Shown here one piece after another: positions 16,927 to 27,059 of a stretch of 64,000 nucleotides of DNA. A program made the translations under genes and the position numbers. The stretch is taken from NCBI GenBank assembly GCA_028292485.1, contig JAQGMG010000005.1:62001-126000 (forward strand), in the 5' to 3' direction. Position 1 is the first letter of the stretch; each line of letters opens with the position of its first letter. Origin of the DNA: Rhodocyclales bacterium (GTDB lineage: Bacteria > Pseudomonadota > Gammaproteobacteria > Burkholderiales > Rhodocyclaceae). Below the pieces are notes generated by a model that was not told the DNA's origin, did no database searches, and saw nothing but the letters and a program-made list of their open reading frames with translations.

Positions 16927-18069
16927 ATGTCGAATATGACCCAAAAAGTTGCACTGATCACTGGCGTTACCGGGCAGGACGGCGCTTATCTAGCCGAATT
17001 GCTTCTGAAGAAAGGCTATGCCGTTCACGGCATCAAGCGCCGTACGTCGCTCCTCAACACGGACCGAATCGATCACTTGTTTCATGATCCGCATACCGAG
17101 GGCAGTGCGCTGACATTGCATCACGGCGATCTGACAGATTCGAGCAGTTTGCTGCGCATCATTGCACAGGTGCAGCCTGACGAAATCTACAACCTCGCAG
17201 CGCAGAGTCACGTCGCGGTGTCGTTCGAAGAGCCGGAGTACACCGCCAATTCCGACGGCATCGGTACCTTGCGCATGCTTGAGGCGATCCGCATCCTGGG
17301 GCTTGAGAAGAAAGCGCGTTTCTACCAGGCGTCAACGTCAGAGCTTTATGGCCTGGTGCAAGAGACACCGCAGAAGGAAACCACGCCTTTCTATCCTCGC
17401 AGTCCGTATGCCGTGGCCAAGCTCTATGCATATTGGATTACGGTGAACTATCGCGAGGCCTACGGCATTTATGCCTGCAACGGAATTCTGTTCAATCACG
17501 AGTCTCCGATCCGTGGCGAGACTTTCGTGACACGCAAGATCACGCGCGCGCTGGCGCACATTGCGTTGGGTTTGCAGGAGTGTCTCTACCTCGGCAATCT
17601 CGATTCGCTGCGTGACTGGGGGCATGCGCGCGACTACGTTGAAATGCAGTGGTTGATGCTGCAACAGGACACGCCCGAGGACTACGTGATCGCTACCGGT
17701 CAGCAGCACAGCGTGCGTGAGTTTGTGAATCTGGCCGCGGCAGAGCTCGGCGTGCAGATCAGCTGGGATGGCAAGGATGAGGCCGAGATTGGCACGGTCA
17801 GTGCCGTTGCAGACGGGCCAGCCAGTGCGAATCTCAAGCCCGGACAGGTCATCGTACGTGTAGATCCACGCTACTACCGCCCTGCCGAAGTCGAAACCTT
17901 GTTGGGCGACGCGAGTAAGGCGCGCAATCAGCTCGGCTGGCAGCCACAGACCCCCTTTTCTTCACTAGTGTCCGAGATGGTGCTGGCCGATCTGGAGCTG
18001 GCGCGTCGCGAGCAGGCTTCCCTCGGTCGTAGTCTGAAGGTCTATCGTCCGGATCTGGAGAAAAAGTAG
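16927..18069 (+). CDS. gmd: GDP-mannose 4,6-dehydratase
   Basis: The 380-residue extended SDR converts GDP-D-mannose to GDP-4-keto-6-deoxy-D-mannose. It shows [19 protein letters not shown] as nucleotide fold, [17 protein letters not shown], the catalytic region STSELYG and the YxxxK motif in [12 protein letters not shown], and [17 protein letters not shown]. It begins the sugar operon and is followed 3 bases later by a GDP-sugar epimerase/reductase. No manA, manB or manC lies in the window, so GDP-mannose must come from elsewhere. Its product is the branch point to GDP-fucose or GDP-colitose. Confidence 0.97.
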   Translation: MSNMTQKVALITGVTGQDGAYLAELLLKKGYAVHGIKRRTSLLNTDRIDHLFHDPHTEGSALTLHHGDLTDSSSLLRIIAQVQPDEIYNLAAQSHVAVSFEEPEYTANSDGIGTLRMLEAIRILGLEKKARFYQASTSELYGLVQETPQKETTPFYPRSPYAVAKLYAYWITVNYREAYGIYACNGILFNHESPIRGETFVTRKITRALAHIALGLQECLYLGNLDSLRDWGHARDYVEMQWLMLQQDTPEDYVIATGQQHSVREFVNLAAAELGVQISWDGKDEAEIGTVSAVADGPASANLKPGQVIVRVDPRYYRPAEVETLLGDASKARNQLGWQPQTPFSSLVSEMVLADLELARREQASLGRSLKVYRPDLEKK

Positions 18070-18072
18070 GCA

Positions 18073-19026
18073 ATGTCAAAATGCATCCTGCTTACTGGAG
18101 GCTCCGGAATGGTAGGGCGCAATCTGCTCGATCTCGCCCGGCAGCGCGGCGTGGAAATCGCGGCTCCCGGCAGCGGAGAACTGAACCTGATGGATGCCGC
18201 AAGCACGCGTGCCGTGCTGGAAAAAACTCAGCCAGAATGCATCATCCATGCTGCGGGTCATGTTGGCGGCATTCACGCCAATATGCGCGAGCCGGTGCAG
18301 TTTTTGGCCAATAACTGGAGCATGGGCAGCAACCTTATTCTTGCCGCACGTGATCTAGGGGTACCGCGTCTCATCAATCTCGGCAGCTCATGCATGTACC
18401 CGCGCAATCGTCAGGAAGCGTTGCGGGAAGAGGACGTGCTGACGGGTGAGCTGGAGCCTACGAACGAAGGCTATGCCATTGCCAAGATTGCCGTGGCGCG
18501 CCTGTGCGATTACGTTCGTCGCGAGACACCAGCCTGCCAGTTCAAGACGCTGATTCCCTGCAATCTGTACGGACTCTACGACAAATTTGATCCGGCACGC
18601 TCGCATCTGGTGCCCGCAGTCATCCACAAACTGCACACAGCGAAGAAGCAAGGCTTGGCTGAGGTGGATATCTGGGGGGACGGAACTGCGCGCAGAGAGT
18701 TCATGCACGCAGCCGATCTGGCCGATGTAATCCTGCGAGCCATTGAGCATTTCGATAGCTTGCCTGACTACATGAACGTAGGCCTAGGGCATGACCATGC
18801 CGTCAATGACTACTATTCCGCGGCCGCGCAGGTCATTGGCTATACCGGGCGCTTCACCCACGACACGTCAAAACCGGTTGGCATGGCGCGCAAGCTGACT
18901 GATGTCAGCCGTGCAAGCGCATGGGGTTGGCAGTCGCGCATTAATCTCACGGAAGGTCTGCGCCTTACCTACGAATACTATATTTCCTCTGGAGTTGCAG
19001 ATGCCTTATCCGCTGGCCAGCACTAG
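18073..19026 (+). CDS. GDP-sugar 3,5-epimerase/4-reductase (GDP-L-fucose or GDP-L-colitose synthase)
   Basis: The 317-residue short-chain dehydrogenase belongs to the GDP-L-fucose synthase (Fcl) group: GGSGMVGRNLLDLA nucleotide fold, AAGHVGGIHANM, SSCMYPRN, and the YxxxK motif in EPTNEGYAIAKIAV. Fcl makes GDP-L-fucose from the Gmd product. The close relative ColC epimerises and reduces the 3-deoxy intermediate made by ColD to GDP-L-colitose. Because the next gene is a convincing colD and overlaps this one by 26 bases, ColC is the better guess, but the two families are not separable by eye. Confidence 0.85.
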   Translation: MSKCILLTGGSGMVGRNLLDLARQRGVEIAAPGSGELNLMDAASTRAVLEKTQPECIIHAAGHVGGIHANMREPVQFLANNWSMGSNLILAARDLGVPRLINLGSSCMYPRNRQEALREEDVLTGELEPTNEGYAIAKIAVARLCDYVRRETPACQFKTLIPCNLYGLYDKFDPARSHLVPAVIHKLHTAKKQGLAEVDIWGDGTARREFMHAADLADVILRAIEHFDSLPDYMNVGLGHDHAVNDYYSAAAQVIGYTGRFTHDTSKPVGMARKLTDVSRASAWGWQSRINLTEGLRLTYEYYISSGVADALSAGQH

Positions 19027-20173
19027 CTGGGATCACGAAGAAATCGCCGCGATGCACGCGGTGATCGAGTCGGGCATGTTCACCATGGGCCGACATGTCG
19101 CGGACTTCGAGCGAGCTTTCGCCGAATTCACCGGTTCGCGTTTTTGCGTCATGTGCAATTCCGGCTCATCGGCCAATCTCTTGATGGTTGCAGCGTTGCG
19201 GTATCGCAAGGAAAACGCCTTGTTGCCAGGCGCCGAGGTGATCGTGCCGGCGGTATCGTGGAGCACGACTTACTATCCGCTCTACCAGTACGGGCTCAAA
19301 TTGCGCTTCGTCGATATTGACCCGCATACGCTTAATTTCGACCTCAATCAGCTGGCCGCTGCGATTACCGATGACACACGTGCGATTCTCGCCGTCAATT
19401 TGCTTGGCAATCCGAACGACTTCAAGCGTATCCGTCAGATTATCGGCGCACGCAATATCGCCCTGCTCGAAGACAATTGCGAGTCAATGGGCGCTACTTT
19501 CGAAGGCAAGCAGACCGGCACATTCGGTGTCATGGGCAGCTTCAGTGCGTTCTTCAGCCACCATGTCTCCACGATGGAGGGTGGCATGGTGGTTACGGAT
19601 GATGAGGAGCTGTATCACATCATGCTGAGCCTGCGCGCCCATGGCTGGACGCGCAACCTGCCCACGCACAATCTTGTGTGTGGCACCAAGAGCGATAACG
19701 CCTTTGAGGAGTCGTTCCGTTTCGTGCTGCCCGGCTACAACTTACGTCCGCTCGAACTTTCTGGCGCCATTGGTTTGCCGCAACTGAAGAAGCTGCCAGG
19801 CATGATTCGCGAACGGCGTGCCAATGGCGAACGCTTCATTGCGCTGATGCGCGAATTCCCGTGGTTGCGCGTGCAGCGTGAGACCGGCGAGAGCAGCTGG
19901 TTCGGTTTCAGTATGGTCCTGGAGCCCGACGCACCGGTGAGCCGCGAGAAACTCGTCGATCTGTTCAGTGCGAACAAGATCGATGTGCGTCCGATCGTAG
20001 CAGGCAATTTTACCAAGAACGAAGTCCTGAAGTGGATGGACCACAGCATCAGCGGCAAGCTTGATGCGGCCGATGAAATTGATGCACGTGGCCTGTTCAT
20101 CGGCAACCATCATTTTGCTCTGGAGGCGGAGCTGGATCTGCTAAGTATTGTTCTGCGCACGGTGAAGGGCTGA
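19001..20173 (+). CDS. colD: GDP-4-keto-6-deoxy-D-mannose 3-dehydratase
   Basis: The 390-residue PLP-fold enzyme removes the 3-hydroxyl of GDP-4-keto-6-deoxymannose on the way to colitose. Its fold is that of sugar aminotransferases, but the usual catalytic lysine is replaced: the motif reads FFSHHVSTMEGG with His188, the position of the active-site histidine known in E. coli ColD. Other ColD-like blocks are VPAVSWSTTYYPLYQYGLK, LLEDNCESMGATF and LRAHGWTRNLP. The ATG at 19001 gives the N-terminus MPYPLASTSWDHEE, matching the family length (388 in E. coli). An aminotransferase such as perosamine synthase is ruled out by the His. Confidence 0.93.
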   Translation: MPYPLASTSWDHEEIAAMHAVIESGMFTMGRHVADFERAFAEFTGSRFCVMCNSGSSANLLMVAALRYRKENALLPGAEVIVPAVSWSTTYYPLYQYGLKLRFVDIDPHTLNFDLNQLAAAITDDTRAILAVNLLGNPNDFKRIRQIIGARNIALLEDNCESMGATFEGKQTGTFGVMGSFSAFFSHHVSTMEGGMVVTDDEELYHIMLSLRAHGWTRNLPTHNLVCGTKSDNAFEESFRFVLPGYNLRPLELSGAIGLPQLKKLPGMIRERRANGERFIALMREFPWLRVQRETGESSWFGFSMVLEPDAPVSREKLVDLFSANKIDVRPIVAGNFTKNEVLKWMDHSISGKLDAADEIDARGLFIGNHHFALEAELDLLSIVLRTVKG

Positions 20174-21061
20174 GTGCCAGCCGTGGCGGAAGTCGTGGTC
20201 GCGCTCAAAGGTGGTCTGGGCAACCAGATTTTCGAATATGCAGCTGGCATGTCTTTGTCGCGTCGGCTAGGCGTACTGTTGTGCCTGGATGTGTCGGCGT
20301 ATGAAGATCCGCGTGAACGGCATTTCGCACTTGCTCCGTTCGAGTTGCCAGAGCCCGTCGTGAAGCGTGATTTGCATCGGTGGGGGCGTGGCAGCCTGGT
20401 TGATCGTATCTATCGCAGACTGGCCAGACAGTTGGGACTGCAGCGTTGCGGTTTGCCAGTATTCTCTGAACGATCGTATGGATACGATCAGCGGTTCGAG
20501 TTGGTACGGAACGCCGTGTTGCTGGACGGTTATTTTCAATCGCCACGTTATTTCCATGACATAGCTGATGAGGTGCGCGCCCGTTTTGCGGATCCGCGTG
20601 CGTTGAGTGTAGCGTCGCAACAGATGCTTGATCTCATCCGCTCGACAGATGCGATCTGTGTGCATGTGCGGCGTGGTGACTACGTGACAAACCCTGCCGC
20701 AAATCGCGTGCATGGCTTGTGTGAGATGAGCTACTACACAGAGGGCTTGGCTATTGCTGGCGAAGGCCTGCTTGCGCCGCATTGCTTTATTTTCTCGAAT
20801 GACGCTGATTGGGTGCGCGAGAACATGCACTTGCAATATCCGGTGACAGTGGTGGATATCAATGGCGAAGATGCGGCGCATGAAGATTTGTGGCTGATGT
20901 CGGCCTGCCGCAGTTTTGTGATTGCGAATAGCTCCCTGAGTTGGTGGGGGGCATGGTTGGGTCGACATCCGGCAAAGCGGGTAGTGGCGCCACTACAATG
21001 GTTCAAGGGGCTGGAGATGGATACGTCCAGTCTCATTCCAGCCGACTGGATTCGCATCTAG
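20174..21061 (+). CDS. GT11 family glycosyltransferase (alpha-1,2-fucosyl- or colitosyltransferase)
   Basis: The 295-residue protein begins with the GT11 signature [19 protein letters not shown] and carries the donor-binding motif HVRRGDYV near residue 165 and the later [14 protein letters not shown] block. GT11 enzymes transfer L-fucose from GDP-fucose in 1,2 linkage, and WbgN-type members transfer colitose from GDP-colitose. Since it follows colD directly, a colitosyltransferase is a reasonable inference. The start is uncertain: GTG at 20174 abuts the colD stop, and other GTG codons lie a few codons further in. Confidence 0.85.
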   Translation: MPAVAEVVVALKGGLGNQIFEYAAGMSLSRRLGVLLCLDVSAYEDPRERHFALAPFELPEPVVKRDLHRWGRGSLVDRIYRRLARQLGLQRCGLPVFSERSYGYDQRFELVRNAVLLDGYFQSPRYFHDIADEVRARFADPRALSVASQQMLDLIRSTDAICVHVRRGDYVTNPAANRVHGLCEMSYYTEGLAIAGEGLLAPHCFIFSNDADWVRENMHLQYPVTVVDINGEDAAHEDLWLMSACRSFVIANSSLSWWGAWLGRHPAKRVVAPLQWFKGLEMDTSSLIPADWIRI

Positions 21062-21081
21062 GTCGAGAAAGCGTTCGGATC

Positions 21082-21855
21082 ATGAAAGCAGTCATTCTGG
21101 CGGGCGGGTTGGGCACGCGGATCAGCGAGGAAACGGGCCTGAGGCCCAAACCCATGATAGAGGTCGGCGGCAAGCCGATCCTCTGGCACATCATGAAGAT
21201 CTATTCAGCGCACGGTATCCACGATTTCGTGATCTGTTGCGGCTACAAGGGTTACCTCATCAAGGAATACTTCGCCAACTATTTTCTGCATACCTCGGAT
21301 GTGACCTTCGACATGCAGAAAAACGAGATGCAGGTGCATCAACGTTACGCCGAACCTTGGCGCGTAACCCTTGTGGATACCGGAGAAGGCACGATGACGG
21401 GTGGTCGTCTCAAGCGAGTTGCGCCTTATCTGAAGGATGAAGAGGCTTTCTGTTTCACCTATGGTGATGGCGTCAGCGATATCGACATCACTGCCTCGAT
21501 TGCTTTCCACAAGGCCGCTGGCGTGAAGGCAACGCTCACTGCAGCGATTCCGCCCGGGCGTTTCGGAGCACTCGATCTGGTCAACGGCAAGGTCGCGAGC
21601 TTTAAGGAAAAACCCAAGGGCGATGGCGCCATGATCAATGGTGGTTTCTTCGTGCTGTCGTCAGCAGTCATCGATTATCTCGACGATGATGCCTGCGTCT
21701 GGGAGCGCGAACCGCTGGAGCGGCTGGCGGCTGAAGGCAGTCTTGCGGCCTATCAGCACACCGGTTTCTGGCAACCTATGGATACGATGCGCGACAAGAA
21801 CCTGCTCGAAGAGTTGTGGGCTTCGGGCGCTGCGCCGTGGAAAGTGTGGGAATGA
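21082..21855 (+). CDS. rfbF: Glucose-1-phosphate cytidylyltransferase
   Basis: The 257-residue nucleotidyltransferase starts [19 protein letters not shown], with the metal-binding [10 protein letters not shown] and the ending [11 protein letters not shown] that are standard for RfbF/DdhA. It makes CDP-glucose from CTP and glucose 1-phosphate, the first step to CDP-3,6-dideoxyhexoses. It overlaps rfbG by 4 bases (ATGA). Together rfbF, rfbG and rfbH form the complete early CDP-dideoxy pathway inside a cluster that also has a GDP-dideoxy pathway. Confidence 0.96.
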   Translation: MKAVILAGGLGTRISEETGLRPKPMIEVGGKPILWHIMKIYSAHGIHDFVICCGYKGYLIKEYFANYFLHTSDVTFDMQKNEMQVHQRYAEPWRVTLVDTGEGTMTGGRLKRVAPYLKDEEAFCFTYGDGVSDIDITASIAFHKAAGVKATLTAAIPPGRFGALDLVNGKVASFKEKPKGDGAMINGGFFVLSSAVIDYLDDDACVWEREPLERLAAEGSLAAYQHTGFWQPMDTMRDKNLLEELWASGAAPWKVWE

Positions 21856-22928
21856 ACACCGCTTTCTGGCATGGCCGACGCGTTTTCTTGACCGGGCACA
21901 CCGGCTTCAAGGGAAGCTGGCTGTCACTGTGGTTGCAACAGATGGGCGCGGAGCTGACAGGCTACGCACTCGATGCGCCGACGCAGCCGAGCCTGTTTGC
22001 GCTCGCAAATGTTGCGCAGGGCATGCGTTCCGTGATCGGGGATGTGCGCGACGCGGCTACGCTTGAGGCTGCCATGCGCGATGCAAAGCCTGAGATTGTG
22101 ATCCACATGGCTGCGCAGCCACTGGTTCGCTATTCCTATGCAAATCCGGTCGAGACGTATGCGACAAATGTCATGGGAGTCGTCAATCTTTTCGAGGCGG
22201 TTCGCAAGATCGACAGCGTGCGCGCGGTGCTGAATGTCACCACCGACAAGTGTTACGAAAATCGTGAATGGTTATGGGGCTACCGCGAGAACGAAGCGCT
22301 CGGTGGGCATGATCCCTACAGCAGCAGCAAGGCTTGCGCGGAACTGGTCACTGCGGCCTATCGCAGCTCCTTCTTCGGACCCTCCGGGCAAGCGGTGGCA
22401 GTTGCCACGGCTCGCGCGGGCAATGTCATCGGCGGTGGTGACTGGGCTGTCGACCGATTGATTCCTGACATGATGCGGGCCGTTGCCGCAGCACGTCCCG
22501 TACGGATTCGCAGTCCGCATGCCATCCGGCCCTGGCAGCATGTACTGGAGCCCTTGTCTGGCTATCTCTCGCTGTGCGAAAAGCTGGTGCTTCAAGACAC
22601 CGCGTTTTCGTCCAGCTGGAACTTTGGCCCTGCCGATGAAGATGCGCGCAGCGTCGAATGGATCGTGGAGCGATTGATCCAGAGCTGGGGGCAGGACGCT
22701 TCCTGGGAACTGGAAGGAAGCCCGCAGCCGCATGAAGCAAACGTGCTGAAACTCGACTGCGCCAAGGCGCACAGCCTGCTGGGCTGGAAGCCGAAATGGG
22801 GACTGGGTACGGCGATTGATCGCATCGTCCAGTGGCATAAAGCGGAGCAGGCTGGCGAAGACATGCGCCACCTGACGGTCGAACAGATCAATGATTACCA
22901 GCAATGCAGCTTGAAAGAACATTCATGA
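21852..22928 (+). CDS. rfbG: CDP-glucose 4,6-dehydratase
   Basis: The 358-residue extended SDR converts CDP-glucose to CDP-4-keto-6-deoxyglucose. It opens [20 protein letters not shown] and shows [26 protein letters not shown] and the YxxxK motif in [13 protein letters not shown]. The domain ends with the family's SIRPWQHV-like block ([16 protein letters not shown]). The ATG at 21852 overlaps the rfbF stop, and the next gene overlaps its own stop, so the three genes are translated in series. Confidence 0.96.
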   Translation: MNTAFWHGRRVFLTGHTGFKGSWLSLWLQQMGAELTGYALDAPTQPSLFALANVAQGMRSVIGDVRDAATLEAAMRDAKPEIVIHMAAQPLVRYSYANPVETYATNVMGVVNLFEAVRKIDSVRAVLNVTTDKCYENREWLWGYRENEALGGHDPYSSSKACAELVTAAYRSSFFGPSGQAVAVATARAGNVIGGGDWAVDRLIPDMMRAVAAARPVRIRSPHAIRPWQHVLEPLSGYLSLCEKLVLQDTAFSSSWNFGPADEDARSVEWIVERLIQSWGQDASWELEGSPQPHEANVLKLDCAKAHSLLGWKPKWGLGTAIDRIVQWHKAEQAGEDMRHLTVEQINDYQQCSLKEHS

Positions 22929-24238
22929 GCAAAGAACAGATTCGCGAACAGATCATCGCGCTTGTCAGGCAGTATGGCGAGATCGCAACGCAGCCGCGTG
23001 CGTTCGTACCGGGCGAGTCCGTCATCCCTCCTGCCGGCAAAGTTATCGGCGCAAGTGAGATGGAGTTCATGGTCGACGCCGCTTTGGATGGCTGGCTGAC
23101 GGCCGGGCGTTTCAATGACGAATTCGAGGAGCGCCTGGCGGCGTTTCTGGGAGTCAATCATCTGATTACCGTGAACTCCGGTTCGTCTGCCAATCTTGTC
23201 GCATTTTCGACGCTCACCTCACCACGTCTGGGCGAGCGTGCGATCCAGCAGGGTGATGAGGTCATCGGTGTTGCGGCGGGTTTTCCGACAACGGTCAATC
23301 CCATCATCCAGTTCGGCGCCGTACCGGTTTTTGTCGATGTCGAACTGGGCACTTACAACATCGACGCCAGCAAGATCGAAGCCGCCATATCGCCGAAGAC
23401 CAAGGCCATCATGCTGGCGCATACCCTTGGCAACCCTTACAACCTCGATGTCATCGTCGCGCTCTGCAAGAAACACAATCTCTGGTTGATCGAAGACTGC
23501 TGCGACGCGCTGGGGTCGACCTATAACGGTCAGTTGGTGGGCACTTTCGGTGACATCGGTACGCTGAGTTTCTATCCCGCTCACCACATCACGATGGGCG
23601 AGGGCGGGGCGGTGTTTACGAATAACCCGCAGCTCAAGCTGATTGCTGAATCCTTCCGCGACTGGGGGCGTGATTGCTACTGCGCACCAGGCAAGGACAA
23701 CACCTGTGGCAAACGTTTCTGCTGGAAGCTTGGCACCTTGCCTGAAGGCTACGACCACAAGTACACGTACTCGCATCTGGGTTACAACCTCAAGATTACA
23801 GATATGCAGGCGGCATGTGGCTTGGCGCAACTTGATCGTGCGCAGAGCTTTGTCGAAGCACGCAGGCAGAATTTTGCATATCTGAAAGATCGTCTCAAAA
23901 GTTGCGAAGAGTTCCTGATCCTGCCTGAGGCAACGCCGAACTCGGATCCGTCATGGTTTGGTTTCCCGATCACGATCAAGCCGGAAGCCGACTGCAACCG
24001 GGTTGATCTGCTGACCTATCTCGACCAGTACAAGATCGGCACACGTTTGTTGTTTGCGGGCAATCTCACACGTCAGCCTTACATGATCGGACGCAACTAT
24101 CGCGTATCCGGCGAGCTGAGCAACACTGACATCGTGATGAACAGTACTTTCTGGGTAGGCATCTATCCGGGTCTGAACCAGAACATGCTGGACTATGTCG
24201 CTGAACGCATCGAGACTTTTCTCGGCGTGAATTTCTAA
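22925..24238 (+). CDS. rfbH: CDP-4-keto-6-deoxyglucose 3-dehydratase (E1), PMP and [2Fe-2S] enzyme
   Basis: With the ATG at 22925 this protein has 437 residues, the length of the studied Yersinia E1 enzyme. The catalytic histidine replacing the usual lysine falls at residue 220 ([13 protein letters not shown]). The iron-sulfur ligands fall at Cys193, Cys251, Cys253 and Cys261 ([12 protein letters not shown]), the same numbering and spacing as in E1. It forms the 3-deoxy intermediate of abequose, paratose, ascarylose and related sugars. E1 needs an iron-sulfur flavoprotein reductase (E3, ascD/ddhD); none is in the window. Confidence 0.96.
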   Translation: MSKEQIREQIIALVRQYGEIATQPRAFVPGESVIPPAGKVIGASEMEFMVDAALDGWLTAGRFNDEFEERLAAFLGVNHLITVNSGSSANLVAFSTLTSPRLGERAIQQGDEVIGVAAGFPTTVNPIIQFGAVPVFVDVELGTYNIDASKIEAAISPKTKAIMLAHTLGNPYNLDVIVALCKKHNLWLIEDCCDALGSTYNGQLVGTFGDIGTLSFYPAHHITMGEGGAVFTNNPQLKLIAESFRDWGRDCYCAPGKDNTCGKRFCWKLGTLPEGYDHKYTYSHLGYNLKITDMQAACGLAQLDRAQSFVEARRQNFAYLKDRLKSCEEFLILPEATPNSDPSWFGFPITIKPEADCNRVDLLTYLDQYKIGTRLLFAGNLTRQPYMIGRNYRVSGELSNTDIVMNSTFWVGIYPGLNQNMLDYVAERIETFLGVNF

Positions 24239-24246
24239 GCGTCGCC

Positions 24247-25293
24247 ATGTTTCCTCGACTGCCAGACAGTGATCTCAAGCACGTCCTGGAGCAGACCCCG
24301 GAATTCTGGTCGCAGCATCAGGGTGTTCGGATATTCGTAACGGGAGGCAGCGGCTTCATCGGCTCGTGGTTGCTGGAATTGGTGTTGTATGCCAATCGTA
24401 TGCATGATGCCGGGATGCAGGTCGTGGCGCTTAGCCGTGATCCGGAGCGTGCGCGCATAGTCATGCCCCACCTGTTCGAAGACGCTTCGCTGAGTTGGGT
24501 GCGCGGTGACGCACAGGATTTTGCATGGCCGGACGGAGCGTTCGACATGTGCATTCACGCCGCAGCGGATGTGGCTGATCCAGCGCGTGCAGCCGATCAC
24601 CGTCGCGTTTTCGATACGGCTGTACTGGGCACTCGGCGGGTACTGGATTTCGCCGAGCATGCAGGCGTGCATCGCTTTCTATTCACTTCCAGTGGTGCTG
24701 TTTACGGCCCGCAGCCTCCATCGCTCGCGCGCATGCCTGAAGATTTCCTCAATGCGCCGGATGTGCTGGACGCGCGCACGGCCTATGGGCAGGGCAAACG
24801 CGCGGCCGAATGGCAAGTTGCGGAGCGTGCCCGAAGTAGCGCCGGAAAATTTTCGATTGCACGCATCTTTGCACTGCTGGGCCCGCGCCTGCCACTGGAT
24901 GGCACACTAGCTGCCGGCAATTTCATTCGTGATGCACTCGCCGGGCAGCCGATACTGGTGCGAGGTGACGGCACGGCAGTGCGGTCCTATCTCTACATGG
25001 CCGATGCTTGCGTGTGGCTGCTGCGCATGATGAGTCACGAGAGTCCTTTGTTGGCATGCAATCTCGGTTCCGAAGAAGAGGTTTCAATTGCCCGGCTGGC
25101 AGCGCAGGTGGAAGAGCTATCCGGTAGCAAAGGCGGCGTGCGAATCATGGAACAGGCCGTGCCCGACGTGCTGCCGCAGCGCTATGTGCCTGACACGCAG
25201 CGGACACGCAAGGTATTGAGAATCGGGAATATGACCTCGCTGCATGAGGCTCTGGACAGGACGATCAAATGGCAAAGGGCGGCGAATTCATGA
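24247..25293 (+). CDS. NAD(P)-dependent sugar epimerase/reductase following the CDP-sugar genes
   Basis: The 348-residue extended SDR has a 25-residue N-terminal extension before VRIFVTGGSGFIGSWLLEL, then TSSGAVYG and the YxxxK motif in TAYGQGKRAAEW. In CDP-dideoxyhexose clusters the gene after rfbH reduces C4 (paratose, abequose) or reduces the side chain of a branched sugar (YerF in yersiniose). Here it overlaps a split transketolase gene by 4 bases. I therefore suspect that it acts after a two-carbon unit has been added. The exact reaction is unknown. Confidence 0.8.
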   Translation: MFPRLPDSDLKHVLEQTPEFWSQHQGVRIFVTGGSGFIGSWLLELVLYANRMHDAGMQVVALSRDPERARIVMPHLFEDASLSWVRGDAQDFAWPDGAFDMCIHAAADVADPARAADHRRVFDTAVLGTRRVLDFAEHAGVHRFLFTSSGAVYGPQPPSLARMPEDFLNAPDVLDARTAYGQGKRAAEWQVAERARSSAGKFSIARIFALLGPRLPLDGTLAAGNFIRDALAGQPILVRGDGTAVRSYLYMADACVWLLRMMSHESPLLACNLGSEEEVSIARLAAQVEELSGSKGGVRIMEQAVPDVLPQRYVPDTQRTRKVLRIGNMTSLHEALDRTIKWQRAANS

Positions 25294-26099
25294 AGCGTTT
25301 TGATGCCACATCGCTGCGCAGGACTATCCTCGACATGGCCTATTCGGGAGCGACTGTTCACATCGGCTGTGCCTTCTCCATCGTCGAAATTTTGGCGGTG
25401 CTGTATCGCAATCATTTGCGTTTCGACCCCGCTGACCTCGAGTCCATGACACGTGACTACATGGTTCTCAGCAAAGGGCATGGCGTGATGGCACAGTACG
25501 CCTGCCTGAGAGAGCTGGGTGTCTTGAGTGCCGATGATATCGGACAGTACTTTGGCGATGGCACGCGCTTGAAAGGGTTGGCAGACGTGCATGTGCCCGG
25601 CGTCGAAGCCACGACAGGTAGCCTCGGTCACGGACTATCTGTTGCGGCGGGCCTGGCGCTGGCAGCGCGTTTGCGACAGAGCAAGCAGCGCGCTTTTGCC
25701 TTGGTTGGAGATGGGGAGCTCAACGAAGGAAGTATCTGGGAGGCTGTGATGTTTGCTGCCCAGTTCAAGCTGGACAATATCGTCATTCTCGTCGATGAGA
25801 ACGGGTTCCAGGCCATGGGAACTACGGACGAGGTCATGAGTCTCGGCAGCATTCAGCGCAAATTCGAGGCCTTCGATTGCGAGGTACTCAGTGTGGATGG
25901 ACATGACGAGCTTGCACTCGATGAAGCGTTGACACGCCTGCTGGGCAATGCAGATGGCAGGCCCAAGGTTTTGGTGGCAAAGACCGTGAAAGGCAAGGGC
26001 GTGTCGTTCATGGAGAACGACAACGCTTGGCACTACACGCGGCTCAAGAGTGACACCTATGCTGCGGCCTTGGCTGAGCTGGGGGGCGAAAAAGTATGA
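25290..26099 (+). CDS. Split transketolase, N-terminal (TPP pyrophosphate-binding) subunit, first copy
   Basis: The 269-residue protein covers only the N-terminal domain of transketolase: SGATVHIGCAFSIVEILAVL, LSKGHGVMAQYA and the TPP/metal motif GDGELNEGSIWEA, ending in a DEN triplet about 30 residues on. The partner subunit overlaps by 4 bases. Normal transketolase is one chain of about 660 residues; split forms with sugar-cluster neighbours are usually not part of central metabolism. Transketolases move a two-carbon ketol unit, so this pair may attach such a unit to the CDP-4-keto-dideoxy sugar or prepare a ketose phosphate. Confidence 0.88.
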   Translation: MKRFDATSLRRTILDMAYSGATVHIGCAFSIVEILAVLYRNHLRFDPADLESMTRDYMVLSKGHGVMAQYACLRELGVLSADDIGQYFGDGTRLKGLADVHVPGVEATTGSLGHGLSVAAGLALAARLRQSKQRAFALVGDGELNEGSIWEAVMFAAQFKLDNIVILVDENGFQAMGTTDEVMSLGSIQRKFEAFDCEVLSVDGHDELALDEALTRLLGNADGRPKVLVAKTVKGKGVSFMENDNAWHYTRLKSDTYAAALAELGGEKV

Positions 26100-27013
26100 G
26101 AAATGCATTTTCCGACGCACTTATGGCGGCGGCCAAATCAGACCCGCGTGTACTGCTGCTGACGGGCGACCACGGCTATGCGCTATTTGATGCGTTCCGT
26201 CGCGAATGCCCCGCGCAATACATCAATTGCGGCATTGCCGAGCAGAACATGGTCGGCGTCGCCGCCGGGCTCGCGCGCGGAGGTTTCTTCCCGGTCGTGT
26301 ATGGGCTGGCGGCCTTTGTGCCGGTGCGCGTCATGGAGCAGATCAAGATCGATATCTGCTATGAGAATCTGCCGGTCGTGCTGATCGGCGATGGCGCCGG
26401 GTTCGTGTATAGCCACTTGGGCAATAGTCATCAGAGTATGGAAGACATTGCTTGCGCGCGCAGCTTGCCGGCGCTGCAAGTTCTCTCGCCGGGCGATCGC
26501 TACGAGATGAGCGCATGCATGGAATTGGCTTTCCGCTTGCGGCAGCCTGTCTATCTGCGCATGGGCAAGTCGGATCGCGGCGACGTACATGGTGGCCCTG
26601 TGCGCTTGGAGTCTGGCGAAATGCTGTGTGTCCGCAAAGCCACCGCGGGGCGTGCCCTGCTTGCGACAGGCTCGATGTTGCGAACCGCTATCGAATTGAT
26701 TGATGAGGGACTGGATGCCGAGATATGGAGCGTGCCCTCCATCAAACCACTGAATCTCGAAACACTGCAATCGATCGCGCAACGCCATCACAGCGTTTTT
26801 GTGCTGGAGGAGCACAGCGTGCTGGGTGGCCTGGGATCGTGTGTGAGTGAGGTGTTTGCCAGTATTCCAGGCGCGGCGCGAGTGCACCGGATTGGCGTTG
26901 AAGATCGTTTCTCGACGTACTGCGGCACTTACGACTACCTGTTGCGCGAGCACGGACTCGATGGTGCATCGATCGCACAACGCATTGCCGATCCTGATAT
27001 GCGCAAGGCATAG
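26096..27013 (+). CDS. Split transketolase, C-terminal subunit, first copy
   Basis: The 305-residue protein holds the pyrimidine-binding and C-terminal domains of transketolase. The TPP-activating glutamate lies in NCGIAEQNMVGVAAG, the following strand reads YSHLGNSHQSMEDIA, and the C-terminal domain includes VWSVPSIKPL-like and FVLEEHSVLGGLGS. Together with the preceding gene it makes a full alpha2beta2-type enzyme. The second copy of this pair at 40.97-42.71 kb is clearly related but diverged, which argues for different substrates. Confidence 0.88.
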   Translation: MRNAFSDALMAAAKSDPRVLLLTGDHGYALFDAFRRECPAQYINCGIAEQNMVGVAAGLARGGFFPVVYGLAAFVPVRVMEQIKIDICYENLPVVLIGDGAGFVYSHLGNSHQSMEDIACARSLPALQVLSPGDRYEMSACMELAFRLRQPVYLRMGKSDRGDVHGGPVRLESGEMLCVRKATAGRALLATGSMLRTAIELIDEGLDAEIWSVPSIKPLNLETLQSIAQRHHSVFVLEEHSVLGGLGSCVSEVFASIPGAARVHRIGVEDRFSTYCGTYDYLLREHGLDGASIAQRIADPDMRKA

Positions 27014-27059
27014 CCGTGGCGCGCATGCAGAGCACCGCCTGTACCGCAGGGATGGCCCG

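Noticed and set aside
19001-20173. Perosamine synthase or other sugar aminotransferase
   Set aside because: The PLP lysine is replaced by His188 and the surrounding blocks match ColD.
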